This document shows, in pieces, positions 1-6,127 of a stretch of DNA of 8,604 nucleotides. A program made the position numbers and the translations under genes. Source of the DNA: Caldifarciminota bacterium (GTDB lineage: Bacteria > Hydrothermota > UBA3072 > WFRC01). Each line of letters opens with the position of its first letter. The stretch's first letter is position 1. Location of the stretch: NCBI GenBank assembly GCA_015486685.1, contig WFRC01000181.1, positions 1 through 8,604 of the forward strand. Direction: 5' to 3'. The notes under the pieces are model-generated. The model did not search any database. It had not been told where the DNA came from and saw only the letters and a list, made by a program, of their open reading frames with translations.

Positions 1-236
1 AGTAAACTGTCAGTGTGCCACCTTGAAGGATTTCTCCACATATCCCTTGATGACCAGAGAGTACCTGCCTCAAAATCATCAAAAAATATGGTATCCAGTG
101 GAACTGAGCCTTTACTTAATTCCAATTTTCTCAATTCTTCCCTCATTTGTGAGGAGATAGCGTTCTCTTTTGGTATTGTGATATTTGCGCTTAATCCCAG
201 AACACCAAGAATGATTATTAAAAATGCTTTTCTCAT
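1..236 (-). CDS. Exported protein, N-terminal 78 residues (gene runs off the left edge)
   Basis: The reading frame opens at ATG 236 (minus strand) and stays open to the window edge. The protein begins MRKAFLIIILGVLGLSA, a clear Sec signal peptide with a probable cleavage site near residue 17. A short charged segment (residues about 23-45) follows, then FFDDFEAGTLW (residues 51-61). That 'DDFE-G-W' motif commonly opens a beta-sandwich module in secreted peptidases and adhesins of uncultured anaerobes. The start is supported by AGGAGGTG at 241-248, five nt before the ATG. This site overlaps the stop codon of the upstream 891-residue gene, so the two are very probably co-transcribed and translationally coupled. 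The catalytic or binding part lies outside the window, so its function cannot be named. I am confident it is a real exported protein but not what it does. Confidence 0.8.
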   Translation of the reverse strand, partial: MRKAFLIIILGVLGLSANITIPKENAISSQMREELRKLELSKGSVPLDTIFFDDFEAGTLWSSRDMWRNPSRWHTDSL

Positions 237-240
237 CTTT

Positions 241-248
241 CACCTCCT
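241..248 (-). promoter_or_regulatory. Ribosome binding site overlapping the upstream stop codon
   Basis: AGGAGGTG on the minus strand shares bases 247-248 with the TAG stop (247-249) of the 891-residue gene and precedes ATG 236 by five nt. The overlap supports translational coupling of the two secreted-protein genes and fixes the start of the partial gene. Confidence 0.85.
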
Positions 249-2922
249 ATCTTAATTTTATAAGTTTAAGAGATCTCACATTATTACCTGTTTTTATCAG
301 TGTGAAGTATACCCCAGCGGAAAGTTCTCTATTTTTATAATCTTTTCCATTCCAGTGTATTACATAATTCCCTTTTTTTAAGGATTTATTCAAAAGTGTA
401 TTCACACATCTACCAGATATGTCATAAATCTTTATACGCACATTTTCTTTCTTTATAGTAGAGAACATTATTCCAGTATTTGATAAGAATGGATTTGGCA
501 CAATTTTAAAAGGATGTATGTTTAACACCATATTATTCGGTCTTGCAAAACTTTTTGTAAAACCAAAGAAATGCATTATTGTATCAAGAAGTTCGGATTT
601 TGTTGATGGTGAGGTTCCATCATCCAATCCGCTAAACTCAGCTGTATATCCCCAAGTTTTGTAGGTACCTGCATCTCTATAAAATCCGATAGTATCACCT
701 GCACCATCAGTGAATGCCATAGTTGCCTGGGGAGTTATTGAGACATCTGTTTTTACAAAATCTGTCCAGTTTGTCTCACCTGAATAAGTGAAGTTCATAC
801 CTTCACTCAAAGCGCCGAAGATTCCAACTGTTTGGGGAATCCCTCCACTACTCCCATCGTTTACCGCAATAATTCCAAAGTATGGGTTGAAATTAAATCC
901 ACTATGTGCAGGGTCATAAAACCACACATCACCACCTTCAAGATAGAGATTTCCTCCTATGCTTAAATAATTACTGATGATGCCTGCTTCTTTGCCAGAG
1001 GTGCTTACAAAATATTTCTTGGGATATTGCCCTAAAAATATGAATAAAGACTTGAACTCCTGTATTACACTCTCTACCTCTGTAAGGTCTGTAAGATATA
1101 TCCCATTATATCCTTTCAATCTTAATATGCTGTCTACCACAGGTCCGCTTGAATGATTTGGGTCAGGGTCCCAAACGAGATAATCCATATTGGATATAAT
1201 AGTTGTAGTAAATGTTGAAATGTTGTTTGACACATCTTCATCCCCTGTCATATCGAGATTAAATGAGATATTATATACCTGTCCCGATATTGCAGCAGGG
1301 AACCATCCAGAGAAACCAATCTGTTTCATACCGTTATAAGAAAGTCCTGTTATGGGGATAGTATCCGAATAAACAACAACACCTGATGTATCTATTGTGC
1401 ATATAGCATCAAAATTTGCTGTATTTGTGCCATAATTCCTTACAGTAATTATAGGTATTACAGTATCTGCCGGAGAATATTTCGTAGGGGTTTCAATCGA
1501 ATAGATGCCTACATCATTATTATAAACCTTTGAGACGTCTACTCTGAGCATTGCTTCTTCCTCTGTTTTATTCCATAATTCCCAGTTTGTCCCATCAAAA
1601 TAGTATGTATTATGAGAGATAGGAGGCGTTTCATTAAATGCCATTGCAGGTGCATCAGGATAATCTCCATATTGTTGATAAACTACATAGAATGCACCTG
1701 AATCTATTCTAATACCTTCTTTTTTTATCCCTATAACATTCCAGTTATTATAAACTGCCCTGTTTATTAAACTATCAAATAATAATGGGGTGCCTGGTAA
1801 GCCATTTATTCCATCATCATCATAGATACCAAAATATGCGTCATTTCTATCCCCGCTCCCTCCATAATTTGAAAGATAAATTTTTACAGTATCTAATACA
1901 ACTGGATAATGTGGGGGCACAAATTTGACTGCCCAGGCATTACCTGCATCCCTGACATGGATATCATCCACTGAACCATCATCATAGTAAAGTTCTCCAG
2001 GATAGTTTACAACATTCAAATCCACAGACATTTCATCATTATGGGGTAAATAATCACTACCAAGATATTTTAACGATGCAGTATAATTTTCTATTGCAGT
2101 ATCTGTAAAAGTCACAAAATTCACGGTATCTATACTGTCAACAAGAATAGAAGGGTCAGTTACTGTATCTGAGTAAACGGTATCTGCTCCATTGTATACA
2201 GTAAGTGCCACATCCACATTGCTCTCATCATTTTCCCCCCTATTTAATATTGTGCCCTTTGGATAAAGTGTATCTCCTGCATAAATGAAGATACCTTCCC
2301 TATCCATAAGACTGTTTGCTGATATATCATGCCCGCTCTCAAGGTTTATTGCTGCACGCAGGAGAAGATTGCCATCAAGGCCAGCCGAGTTACCTGTCGA
2401 TGGGTCAAACCATATACTTGAACCAATTCCCCAAATAGGGTCAGGATGATTGGGCTGGTTGTCAATTACTGGCAATGTCGGTGGAATAGCAACTGCAAGA
2501 GCAAAATGGTTTGTATCTGCCCACGGCGCATTCAATGGCACATATGTCCAATCAGGATATCCTGTAGGAGTAAATGGTACCATATCTTTGACCTGCATAC
2601 TCTCCGGATTATCCTGTTTGAAATCAATCGCATAGAGTGTACAGGGTTCTGTGGGAGCACCCAGAAAGGAAACATAAGCACCCATTAATGAGCAGGGTCC
2701 AAAGGTGTAAAAAATTACTGCATACCAGCCTGTAGTGTTGTAATATGCGTCTAAATCTCCGTTGTCGTAGTAGATGGTGTCACCCTGGTTGCCTTTTGCT
2801 GAAATCCCTGAGGTAAAAAATTGTGGTGCATAGTTGATAGGTAATGTCTTCTTTTGCAAATTTGTTGCACCCAAAGAAACTACCCCAAAGATTAAAATTG
2901 AGAAGAAAACAAAATGTTTCAT
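247..2922 (-). CDS. Large secreted multi-domain beta-rich protein with C-terminal FlgD/type IX-like sorting domain
   Basis: This 891-residue protein has a signal peptide (residues 1-19, MKHFVFFSILIFGVVSLGA). Two related beta modules start with YYDNG (about 47-195) and YYDDG (about 307-463). CARDB/Ig-like segments lie at about 200-305 and 465-575 ('NDVGIYSIETP...ITVRNYGTN' style). A segment at about 576-790 contains 'LFIFLGQYPKK' and 'YLSIGGNLYLEGGDVWFYD'; it resembles a class I glutamine-amidotransferase-like fold with no catalytic Cys evident, which is inference. The end (about 806-891) is a typical sorting domain: VPNPF, YDISGR, WNGKD, LSAGVYF, with a basic tail. Such proteins are cell-surface or released, and the last domain is usually removed or anchored on export. 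ATG 2922 is preceded by AAGGAGG (2928-2934). No enzymatic active site is visible. A structural, adhesive or substrate-binding role is likely but unproven. Confidence 0.9.
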   Translation of the reverse strand: MKHFVFFSILIFGVVSLGATNLQKKTLPINYAPQFFTSGISAKGNQGDTIYYDNGDLDAYYNTTGWYAVIFYTFGPCSLMGAYVSFLGAPTEPCTLYAIDFKQDNPESMQVKDMVPFTPTGYPDWTYVPLNAPWADTNHFALAVAIPPTLPVIDNQPNHPDPIWGIGSSIWFDPSTGNSAGLDGNLLLRAAINLESGHDISANSLMDREGIFIYAGDTLYPKGTILNRGENDESNVDVALTVYNGADTVYSDTVTDPSILVDSIDTVNFVTFTDTAIENYTASLKYLGSDYLPHNDEMSVDLNVVNYPGELYYDDGSVDDIHVRDAGNAWAVKFVPPHYPVVLDTVKIYLSNYGGSGDRNDAYFGIYDDDGINGLPGTPLLFDSLINRAVYNNWNVIGIKKEGIRIDSGAFYVVYQQYGDYPDAPAMAFNETPPISHNTYYFDGTNWELWNKTEEEAMLRVDVSKVYNNDVGIYSIETPTKYSPADTVIPIITVRNYGTNTANFDAICTIDTSGVVVYSDTIPITGLSYNGMKQIGFSGWFPAAISGQVYNISFNLDMTGDEDVSNNISTFTTTIISNMDYLVWDPDPNHSSGPVVDSILRLKGYNGIYLTDLTEVESVIQEFKSLFIFLGQYPKKYFVSTSGKEAGIISNYLSIGGNLYLEGGDVWFYDPAHSGFNFNPYFGIIAVNDGSSGGIPQTVGIFGALSEGMNFTYSGETNWTDFVKTDVSITPQATMAFTDGAGDTIGFYRDAGTYKTWGYTAEFSGLDDGTSPSTKSELLDTIMHFFGFTKSFARPNNMVLNIHPFKIVPNPFLSNTGIMFSTIKKENVRIKIYDISGRCVNTLLNKSLKKGNYVIHWNGKDYKNRELSAGVYFTLIKTGNNVRSLKLIKLR

Positions 2923-2953
2923 CTTAACCTCCTTTTTTGTTTCTTTAAACTTA

Positions 2954-2981
2954 AATATAAGATTTTTAACATTTTTGTCAA
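2954..2981 (-). promoter_or_regulatory. Sigma70-type promoter for the secreted-protein genes
   Basis: On the minus strand TTGACA (2976-2981) is followed after 16 nt by TATATT (2954-2959), 6/6 and 5/6 matches to consensus. The predicted transcript start near 2947 gives a leader of about 25 nt containing the AAGGAGG site. A/T tracts at 2985-3008 lie directly upstream of the -35 box and could act as an UP element. The match is by eye; transcription was not measured. Confidence 0.6.
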
Positions 2982-3023
2982 GAGTTTTTTTATTTTTTTT
3001 GAAAAAAATGGGTTAAAAAATTC

Positions 3024-3051
3024 TTGACTTTTGCATAAATTTTATTATTTA
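3024..3051 (+). promoter_or_regulatory. Possible divergent promoter for the lipoprotein gene
   Basis: TTGACT (3024-3029) is a good -35 box. The best-spaced -10 candidate is TATTTA (3046-3051, 16-nt spacer), which matches only 3/6. TATTAT at 3043-3048 is a better hexamer but too close (13 nt). The -35 context CTTGAC mirrors that of the minus-strand promoter, so the pair forms a 7-bp inverted repeat (2977-2983 and 3022-3028) around the A/T tract. Confidence 0.35.
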
Positions 3052-3068
3052 ACCAAAAAGGAGGTAAT

Positions 3069-3704
3069 ATGCGTAAATTTTTAGTTCTAACAATTGTTTT
3101 AGTAATGATTGGATGTGCAAGAAATACAACCACCATTTTTGTGACAGGCACAGTAAACCCCTGGAACCATATTGATATTCAACTTGTTTCAACGCCTATG
3201 GTTTCTACAGTATCGGGGAATGTGAATGGTAATCCATTAGATGTTAATTTTGATGGCTGGAATGTTATGTTGACTTCTGATATACAGATAAGTGCAGGAG
3301 CGACATATAACATAAATATAACAACAGATGAAGGCACCGGGAGTGTAAGTGTAATTGTTCCCGGTAATTTTGACATTACATCTCCGCCAAATGATACGGT
3401 ATTGTCCGCTAATAATGATGTTACATTACAATGGGAATCTTCTGTTAACGCTAATTGGTATAAAGTGACTATCCATCATACATCGAACAACATAGATGAT
3501 ACAACATATACATTGGGAGATACAAATACTCTGGTTATTCCCGGAAGGATGTTGAGCGATACAAATGACATTATTTTTATCAATGTATTTGCAGAGAATG
3601 GTCCCTCTCAAATTCCAGGTGGAGAAGGAAATATTACAGGAGATATAAAGGGCTTTATAAATGCAGAATATGTTGCAAACACAGCCCATTTCCAGGTAAG
3701 GTAA
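3069..3704 (+). CDS. Small lipoprotein with Ig/fibronectin-type-III-like domain
   Basis: The 211-residue protein starts MRKFLVLTIVLVMIGC. It has a short n-region, a hydrophobic core and a lipobox-like MIGC with Cys16 as the likely lipidated residue, so it should be membrane-anchored outside the cytoplasm. Residues about 20-100 look like a small beta domain. Residues about 103-178 begin 'ITSPPNDTVLSANNDVTLQW', the pattern of an Ig/FN3-like fold in which a Trp follows a 'D-V-T-L' strand. No catalytic motif is visible and I do not recognise a named family. AAGGAGGT at 3058-3065 places ATG 3069 well. It is divergent from the secreted-protein pair and lies 106 nt before the metabolic cluster. Whether it shares a transcript with that cluster is unknown. 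Confidence 0.85.
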   Translation: MRKFLVLTIVLVMIGCARNTTTIFVTGTVNPWNHIDIQLVSTPMVSTVSGNVNGNPLDVNFDGWNVMLTSDIQISAGATYNINITTDEGTGSVSVIVPGNFDITSPPNDTVLSANNDVTLQWESSVNANWYKVTIHHTSNNIDDTTYTLGDTNTLVIPGRMLSDTNDIIFINVFAENGPSQIPGGEGNITGDIKGFINAEYVANTAHFQVR

Positions 3705-3747
3705 TGGCGACAATTGAGCAAAAATATGTTTAATTGATTAGATGCGG

Positions 3748-3772
3748 TTGCAATGATTGCAATGTCTATATT
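3748..3772 (+). promoter_or_regulatory. 15-nt palindrome followed by a -10-like hexamer upstream of the metabolic cluster
   Basis: TTGCAATGATTGCAA (3748-3762) is a perfect palindrome around a single central G (3755). Five nt later comes TATATT (3767-3772), a 5/6 match to a -10 box with no properly spaced -35. A palindrome against the upstream edge of a -10 box is a plausible operator, which would make this the regulated promoter of the dehydratase/dehydrogenase genes. No regulator is visible nearby. The palindrome is seen directly; the role is inference. Confidence 0.35.
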
Positions 3773-3796
3773 TTCTGAACCTTGGTAGAAAAATAT

Positions 3797-3810
3797 AAAG
3801 TTGAAAGTTT
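3797..3810 (+). repeat. Heptad repeat dimer abutting the start codon
   Basis: AAAGTTG AAAGTTT occupies the 14 nt immediately before ATG 3811. It takes the place where every other gene in the window has an AGGAGG-type site, so the large-subunit gene has no recognisable Shine-Dalgarno sequence. Confidence 0.6.
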
Positions 3811-5094
3811 ATGACTAATCTCACATTTGCTGAAAAAATACTGGGGAAAAAGGCAGGTAAAGATGTATCAGCAGGTGATATTGTAGTTGTTTCTCCTGAT
3901 ATTGTAATGTCCCACGATAATTCTTCTGCCATCATTCAGAAATTCAAAAAAACAGGCTATGATAAGATAAAATATCCAGATAGGATTGTGATTGTCCTTG
4001 ACCACACTGTGCCCCCGGCAACATCAAAATATGCAAATAATCACCGTGCCATCCGCAATTTTGTAAAAGAGCAGGGCATAAAGAATTTTTACGATATAAA
4101 TACACAGGGTGGAATTTGCCACCAGGTTGTTTCGGAAAAGGGATATGCAAAACCCGGCACCTTGATATTAGGGGCAGATTCCCATACAACCACCTACGGT
4201 GCCTTTGGTGTATTTTCAGCAGGTATTGGCAGGAGTGAGGTGGCAGCAATCTGGGCAACAGGTGAAATCTGGTTGAAGGTGCCTGAAACCATCAAAATCC
4301 AGGTAAATGGCAAATTAAAAGAAGGTGTATACGCAAAAGACCTCGCCCTGTACATCATTGGAAAAATTGGTGCAGATGGCGCCTTATACAAAAGTGTTGA
4401 ATTTACTGGCGAGACAATTTCCCATCTTTCTCAATCATCCAGAATGGTGCTTTCAAATATGGCAGCAGAAATGGGTGCAAAAAATGGTTATATTGCCTCT
4501 GATACAAAAACCTATAAATGGCTAAAAGAAGCAGGCGCTGAAGATTATGAACCTGTATTTGCTGATAAAGATGCAAAATACGAAAACATTATTCAAATTG
4601 ATGCCAATGAAATTCCTCCGATGATTGCAAAACCCCATACAGTTGATAATACTGCACCTGTTCAGGATGTTCAGGGCATAAAATTTCATCAAGGACTGAT
4701 TGGAACCTGCACAAATGGCAGATTGGAAGATTTAGAAATAGCAGCAAAAATTCTGAAAGGAAAGAAAATCCATCCGGATGTCCGATTGCTTGTGCTTCCT
4801 GCCTCGTGGAGTGTTTACAGGGAAGCAATAAACAAAGGCATTATAAATATCCTGATTGATGCAGGTGCGATTATATTAAACTCCGGATGTGGTCCCTGTC
4901 TTGGTGCACATGAAGGCATACTTGCAGATGGAGAAACCTGTCTGTCCACAGCAAACAGAAACTTCAAAGGAAGAATGGGAAATCCTGAGAGTTTTATCTA
5001 TCTTGCTTCCCCTGCTACAGTTGCCGCATCAGCAATAAAAGGAGTTATAACAGATCCGAGAGAAATTGTAGGAGGGGCTTCCCAACCCCGATAA
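3811..5094 (+). CDS. Aconitase/homoaconitase/isopropylmalate isomerase family, large subunit (LeuC/HacA type)
   Basis: This 427-residue protein matches the usual length of two-subunit hydro-lyase large chains. It binds a [4Fe-4S] cluster through Cys300 (GTCTNG), Cys360 and Cys363 (GCGPCLG). It also carries the catalytic-site signatures LDHTVPP (Asp64, His65), GICHQ (His104), GADSHT (Asp123-Ser124-His125), Glu220, and NRNFKGR (Arg383, Arg388). By eye these align with aconitase D100/H101, H147, D165/S166/H167, E262, R447 and R452. With the next gene it should dehydrate and rehydrate a 2-hydroxy acid (citrate, homocitrate or 2-isopropylmalate) in the cytoplasm. Substrate is not decided by this chain. 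The N-terminus 'TFAEKILGKKAGKDVSAGD' is normal for the family, so ATG 3811 is right despite lacking a clear ribosome binding site. The last residues, VGGASQPR, lie in a REP-like sequence and look like an add-on. Confidence 0.93.
   Translation: MTNLTFAEKILGKKAGKDVSAGDIVVVSPDIVMSHDNSSAIIQKFKKTGYDKIKYPDRIVIVLDHTVPPATSKYANNHRAIRNFVKEQGIKNFYDINTQGGICHQVVSEKGYAKPGTLILGADSHTTTYGAFGVFSAGIGRSEVAAIWATGEIWLKVPETIKIQVNGKLKEGVYAKDLALYIIGKIGADGALYKSVEFTGETISHLSQSSRMVLSNMAAEMGAKNGYIASDTKTYKWLKEAGAEDYEPVFADKDAKYENIIQIDANEIPPMIAKPHTVDNTAPVQDVQGIKFHQGLIGTCTNGRLEDLEIAAKILKGKKIHPDVRLLVLPASWSVYREAINKGIINILIDAGAIILNSGCGPCLGAHEGILADGETCLSTANRNFKGRMGNPESFIYLASPATVAASAIKGVITDPREIVGGASQPR
5067..5092 (+). repeat. REP-like sequence covering the stop of the large-subunit gene
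   Basis: TGTAGGAG followed by GGGCTTCCCAACCCCGAT contains GGGG (5074-5077) facing CCCC (5086-5089) and resembles short extragenic palindromes of the 'GTAGGAG-GGCTTCC' type. It encodes the final residues of the dehydratase. The octamer TGTAGGAG recurs at 5712-5719, just after the small-subunit gene. The shared octamer is seen; calling it REP-like is inference, and the stem is only 4 bp. Confidence 0.4.
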
Positions 5095-5105
5095 AGGAAG
5101 GAATA

Positions 5106-5207
5106 ATGGAGCATTGGAATGGTGGAATATTGGGAAAATCTGGCATGAGATACTTCCGTATTCTGAATTCCGCATTCCGCATTATCTATCAAAGGAGGTA
5201 TTCGTGA
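5106..5207 (+). CDS. Possible 33-residue leader ORF coupled to the small-subunit gene
   Basis: ATG 5106 lies four nt after AGGAAGG (5095-5101) and opens a 33-codon frame. Its TGA stop (5205-5207) overlaps the GTG start of the small-subunit gene (5204-5206) as GTGA, the classic arrangement for translational coupling. The peptide (MEHWNGGILGKSGM...) has no recognisable homology, and its DNA consists mostly of period-8 and period-7 word repeats. It may therefore be an accident of repeat sequence rather than a selected gene. Confidence 0.25.
   Translation: MEHWNGGILGKSGMRYFRILNSAFRIIYQRRYS
5107..5138 (+). repeat. Degenerate period-8 tandem repeat (TGGAnnnn, 4 units)
   Basis: Units at 5107, 5115, 5123 and 5131 all begin TGG(A/G), and the second and third share TGGAAT. 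The block fills the first part of the gap between the large- and small-subunit genes. Confidence 0.6.
5153..5187 (+). repeat. Degenerate period-7 tandem repeat (consensus ATTCCGC, 5 units)
   Basis: Units start at 5153, 5160, 5167, 5174 and 5181. The third and fourth are identical (ATTCCGC); the others differ at one to three positions. The block ends four nt before the ribosome binding site of the small-subunit gene. Confidence 0.7.
5191..5198 (+). promoter_or_regulatory. Ribosome binding site that sets the GTG start of the small subunit
   Basis: AAAGGAGG is followed after five nt by GTG 5204. An in-frame ATG at 5114 would add 30 residues (MEWWNIGKIW...) encoded by repeat sequence and lacking family similarity. 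The GTG gives VIIKGKVWKFGDDINTD, the normal family N-terminus. Confidence 0.85.
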
Positions 5208-5707
5208 TTATAAAGGGGAAGGTATGGAAATTTGGGGATGATATAAATACAGACGTCATCTATCCGGGAAAATACACATATCAAATCCTTTCTCCTGAAG
5301 AGATGGCAAAACATGCAATGGAGGATTTAGACCCAACATTTGCGAAGAATGTGAAGGAAGGAGATATTGTGGTAGCAGGAAAAAATTTTGGAATGGGCTC
5401 ATCCCGAGAGCAGGCAGCCACATCACTCAAATATGCAGGGGTGAAGGCTGTGATATCAAAATCATTTTCGCGTATATACTTCAGGAATGCAATAAATCAG
5501 GGGTTATTCGCCATTACTTCACCTGAGGCAGTGGATGCCATTGAAGATGGAGAGAAGATTGGAATAGATATCGGGAAAGGAGAAATCCACACAAAAAAGG
5601 GAATATTCAAATTCTCACCTTATCCTGAAAAGGTAATGGAAATCCTCAAAGACGGTGGTCTAATTGAACATATCAGAAAAACAGCAGAAAATGAGAAACA
5701 CTCTTAA
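5204..5707 (+). CDS. Aconitase/homoaconitase/isopropylmalate isomerase family, small subunit (LeuD/HacB type)
   Basis: Starting at GTG 5204 this is a 167-residue protein, the usual length of the swivelling small chain that completes the active site of the large subunit. It carries FGDDINTD (residues 10-17), the substrate loop YPGKYTYQ (20-27), KNFGMGSSREQA (60-71, Ser66-Ser67-Arg68 matching aconitase S642/S643/R644), and the FSRIYFRNAINQG segment (88-100). Known homologues discriminate substrates in the loop after PG/PA: methanogen isopropylmalate isomerase has YLVY and homoaconitase YLRT there, whereas this protein has YTYQ. SSREQA also resembles homoaconitase and aconitase rather than the SSREHA of LeuD. 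I therefore favour a citrate- or homocitrate-type substrate over isopropylmalate, with moderate confidence. It probably pairs with the gene at 3811 and possibly also with the divergent large chain at 7295. Confidence 0.92.
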   Translation: MIIKGKVWKFGDDINTDVIYPGKYTYQILSPEEMAKHAMEDLDPTFAKNVKEGDIVVAGKNFGMGSSREQAATSLKYAGVKAVISKSFSRIYFRNAINQGLFAITSPEAVDAIEDGEKIGIDIGKGEIHTKKGIFKFSPYPEKVMEILKDGGLIEHIRKTAENEKHS

Positions 5708-5843
5708 ATTATGTAGGAGCAGCCCTTGATTTTGATGTGCATCTTTAATTACCTTTAGCCCTAAAAATTTCTTGATTTTTTTGAAAATTTATGCATTAAG
5801 GAAGGAGAAAAGATTAACCAACGGCAAAGCAGGCGATAGGAAA

Positions 5844-5871
5844 ATGAAGATTGAAAAATGCAAAATGATAA
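5844..5871 (+). repeat. Irregular 6-8 nt repeat of ATG/ATT-initial words
   Basis: Units starting at 5844, 5850, 5858 and 5865 (ATGAAG, ATTGAAAA, ATGCAAA, ATGATAA) form a loose repeat without fixed period. The low complexity of A-rich DNA makes this weaker than the neighbouring blocks. Confidence 0.35.
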
Positions 5872-5873
5872 AA

Positions 5874-5908
5874 CTCGTGAGGCGTAAGGCGTAAAGCGTA
5901 AAATGTAA
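5874..5908 (+). repeat. Degenerate period-7 tandem repeat (consensus GGCGTAA, 5 units)
   Basis: Units start at 5874, 5881, 5888, 5895 and 5902. The second and third are identical (GGCGTAA), followed by AGCGTAA and AATGTAA; the first is CTCGTGA. The progressive decay away from the identical pair is like that of the ATTCCGC block at 5153. Confidence 0.75.
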
Positions 5909-5927
5909 AAAAAGAATAAACTCCATC

Positions 5928-5954
5928 AACGAAATGAACGAAATAAACGAAAAA
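5928..5954 (+). repeat. Period-9 tandem repeat (AACGAAATR, 3 units)
   Basis: Units at 5928, 5937 and 5946 read AACGAAATG, AACGAAATA and AACGAAAAA. Confidence 0.7.
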
Positions 5955-5959
5955 CAGAT

Positions 5960-6032
5960 GAGATTGTTCGCTCGCTTCACTCGCTCACGTCTGCGACTTC
6001 CACGCCTGCCTCTGGCAGGCTCGCAATGACAC
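5960..6032 (-). repeat. Palindromic interspersed element of the 'CATTGCGAG...CAATCTC' type
   Basis: Read on the minus strand it opens GTCATTGCGAG and closes GAACAATCTC. It encloses a perfect 7-bp stem (6004-6010 with 6014-6020, loop TCT) and a GAGCGAGTGAAGCGAGCG run. Elements with these ends, containing GAAGCAATCTC-like termini, are scattered in many unrelated bacterial genomes. Its GC content is well above the surrounding sequence, which also marks it as an insertion. Copy number in this genome cannot be seen from here. Confidence 0.65.
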
Positions 6033-6074
6033 CTTTTATGGTTTATGTTCTTTGTTATTGATGGGATTTGAGTT

Positions 6075-6092
6075 TTTATCCTGTTTATCCTG
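6075..6092 (+). repeat. Period-9 dimer (TTTATCCTG x2)
   Basis: Two perfect adjacent copies of TTTATCCTG at 6075 and 6084, followed by TCAAAT. A short block of the same kind as its neighbours. Confidence 0.6.
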
Positions 6093-6127
6093 TCAAATAA
6101 TTTTGGGGGTTGGGGGGTTGGGATTTT

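Noticed and set aside
13..255. 80-codon plus-strand frame at the left edge
   Set aside because: It is antisense to the partial exported-protein gene, which has a signal peptide and a strong ribosome site. This frame has neither.
5114..5203. In-frame upstream ATG extending the small subunit by 30 residues
   Set aside because: The extension is repeat-encoded and dissimilar to the family, and AAAGGAGG at 5191 points to GTG 5204.
5764..5795. Possible Rho-independent terminator after the small-subunit gene (AAATTTC...T-run...GAAAATTT)
   Set aside because: The stem is A/T-only with a bulge, and the T-run is in the loop rather than after the stem.
5874..5954. CRISPR-like array from the regularly spaced repeats
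   Set aside because: Units of 7-9 nt sit head to tail with no spacers and no long conserved repeat, and there are no cas genes.
6105..6122. G-quadruplex candidate (G5-TT-G6-TT-G3)
   Set aside because: Only three G-runs are present. A three-tetrad quadruplex needs four, so at most a weak two-tetrad form is possible.
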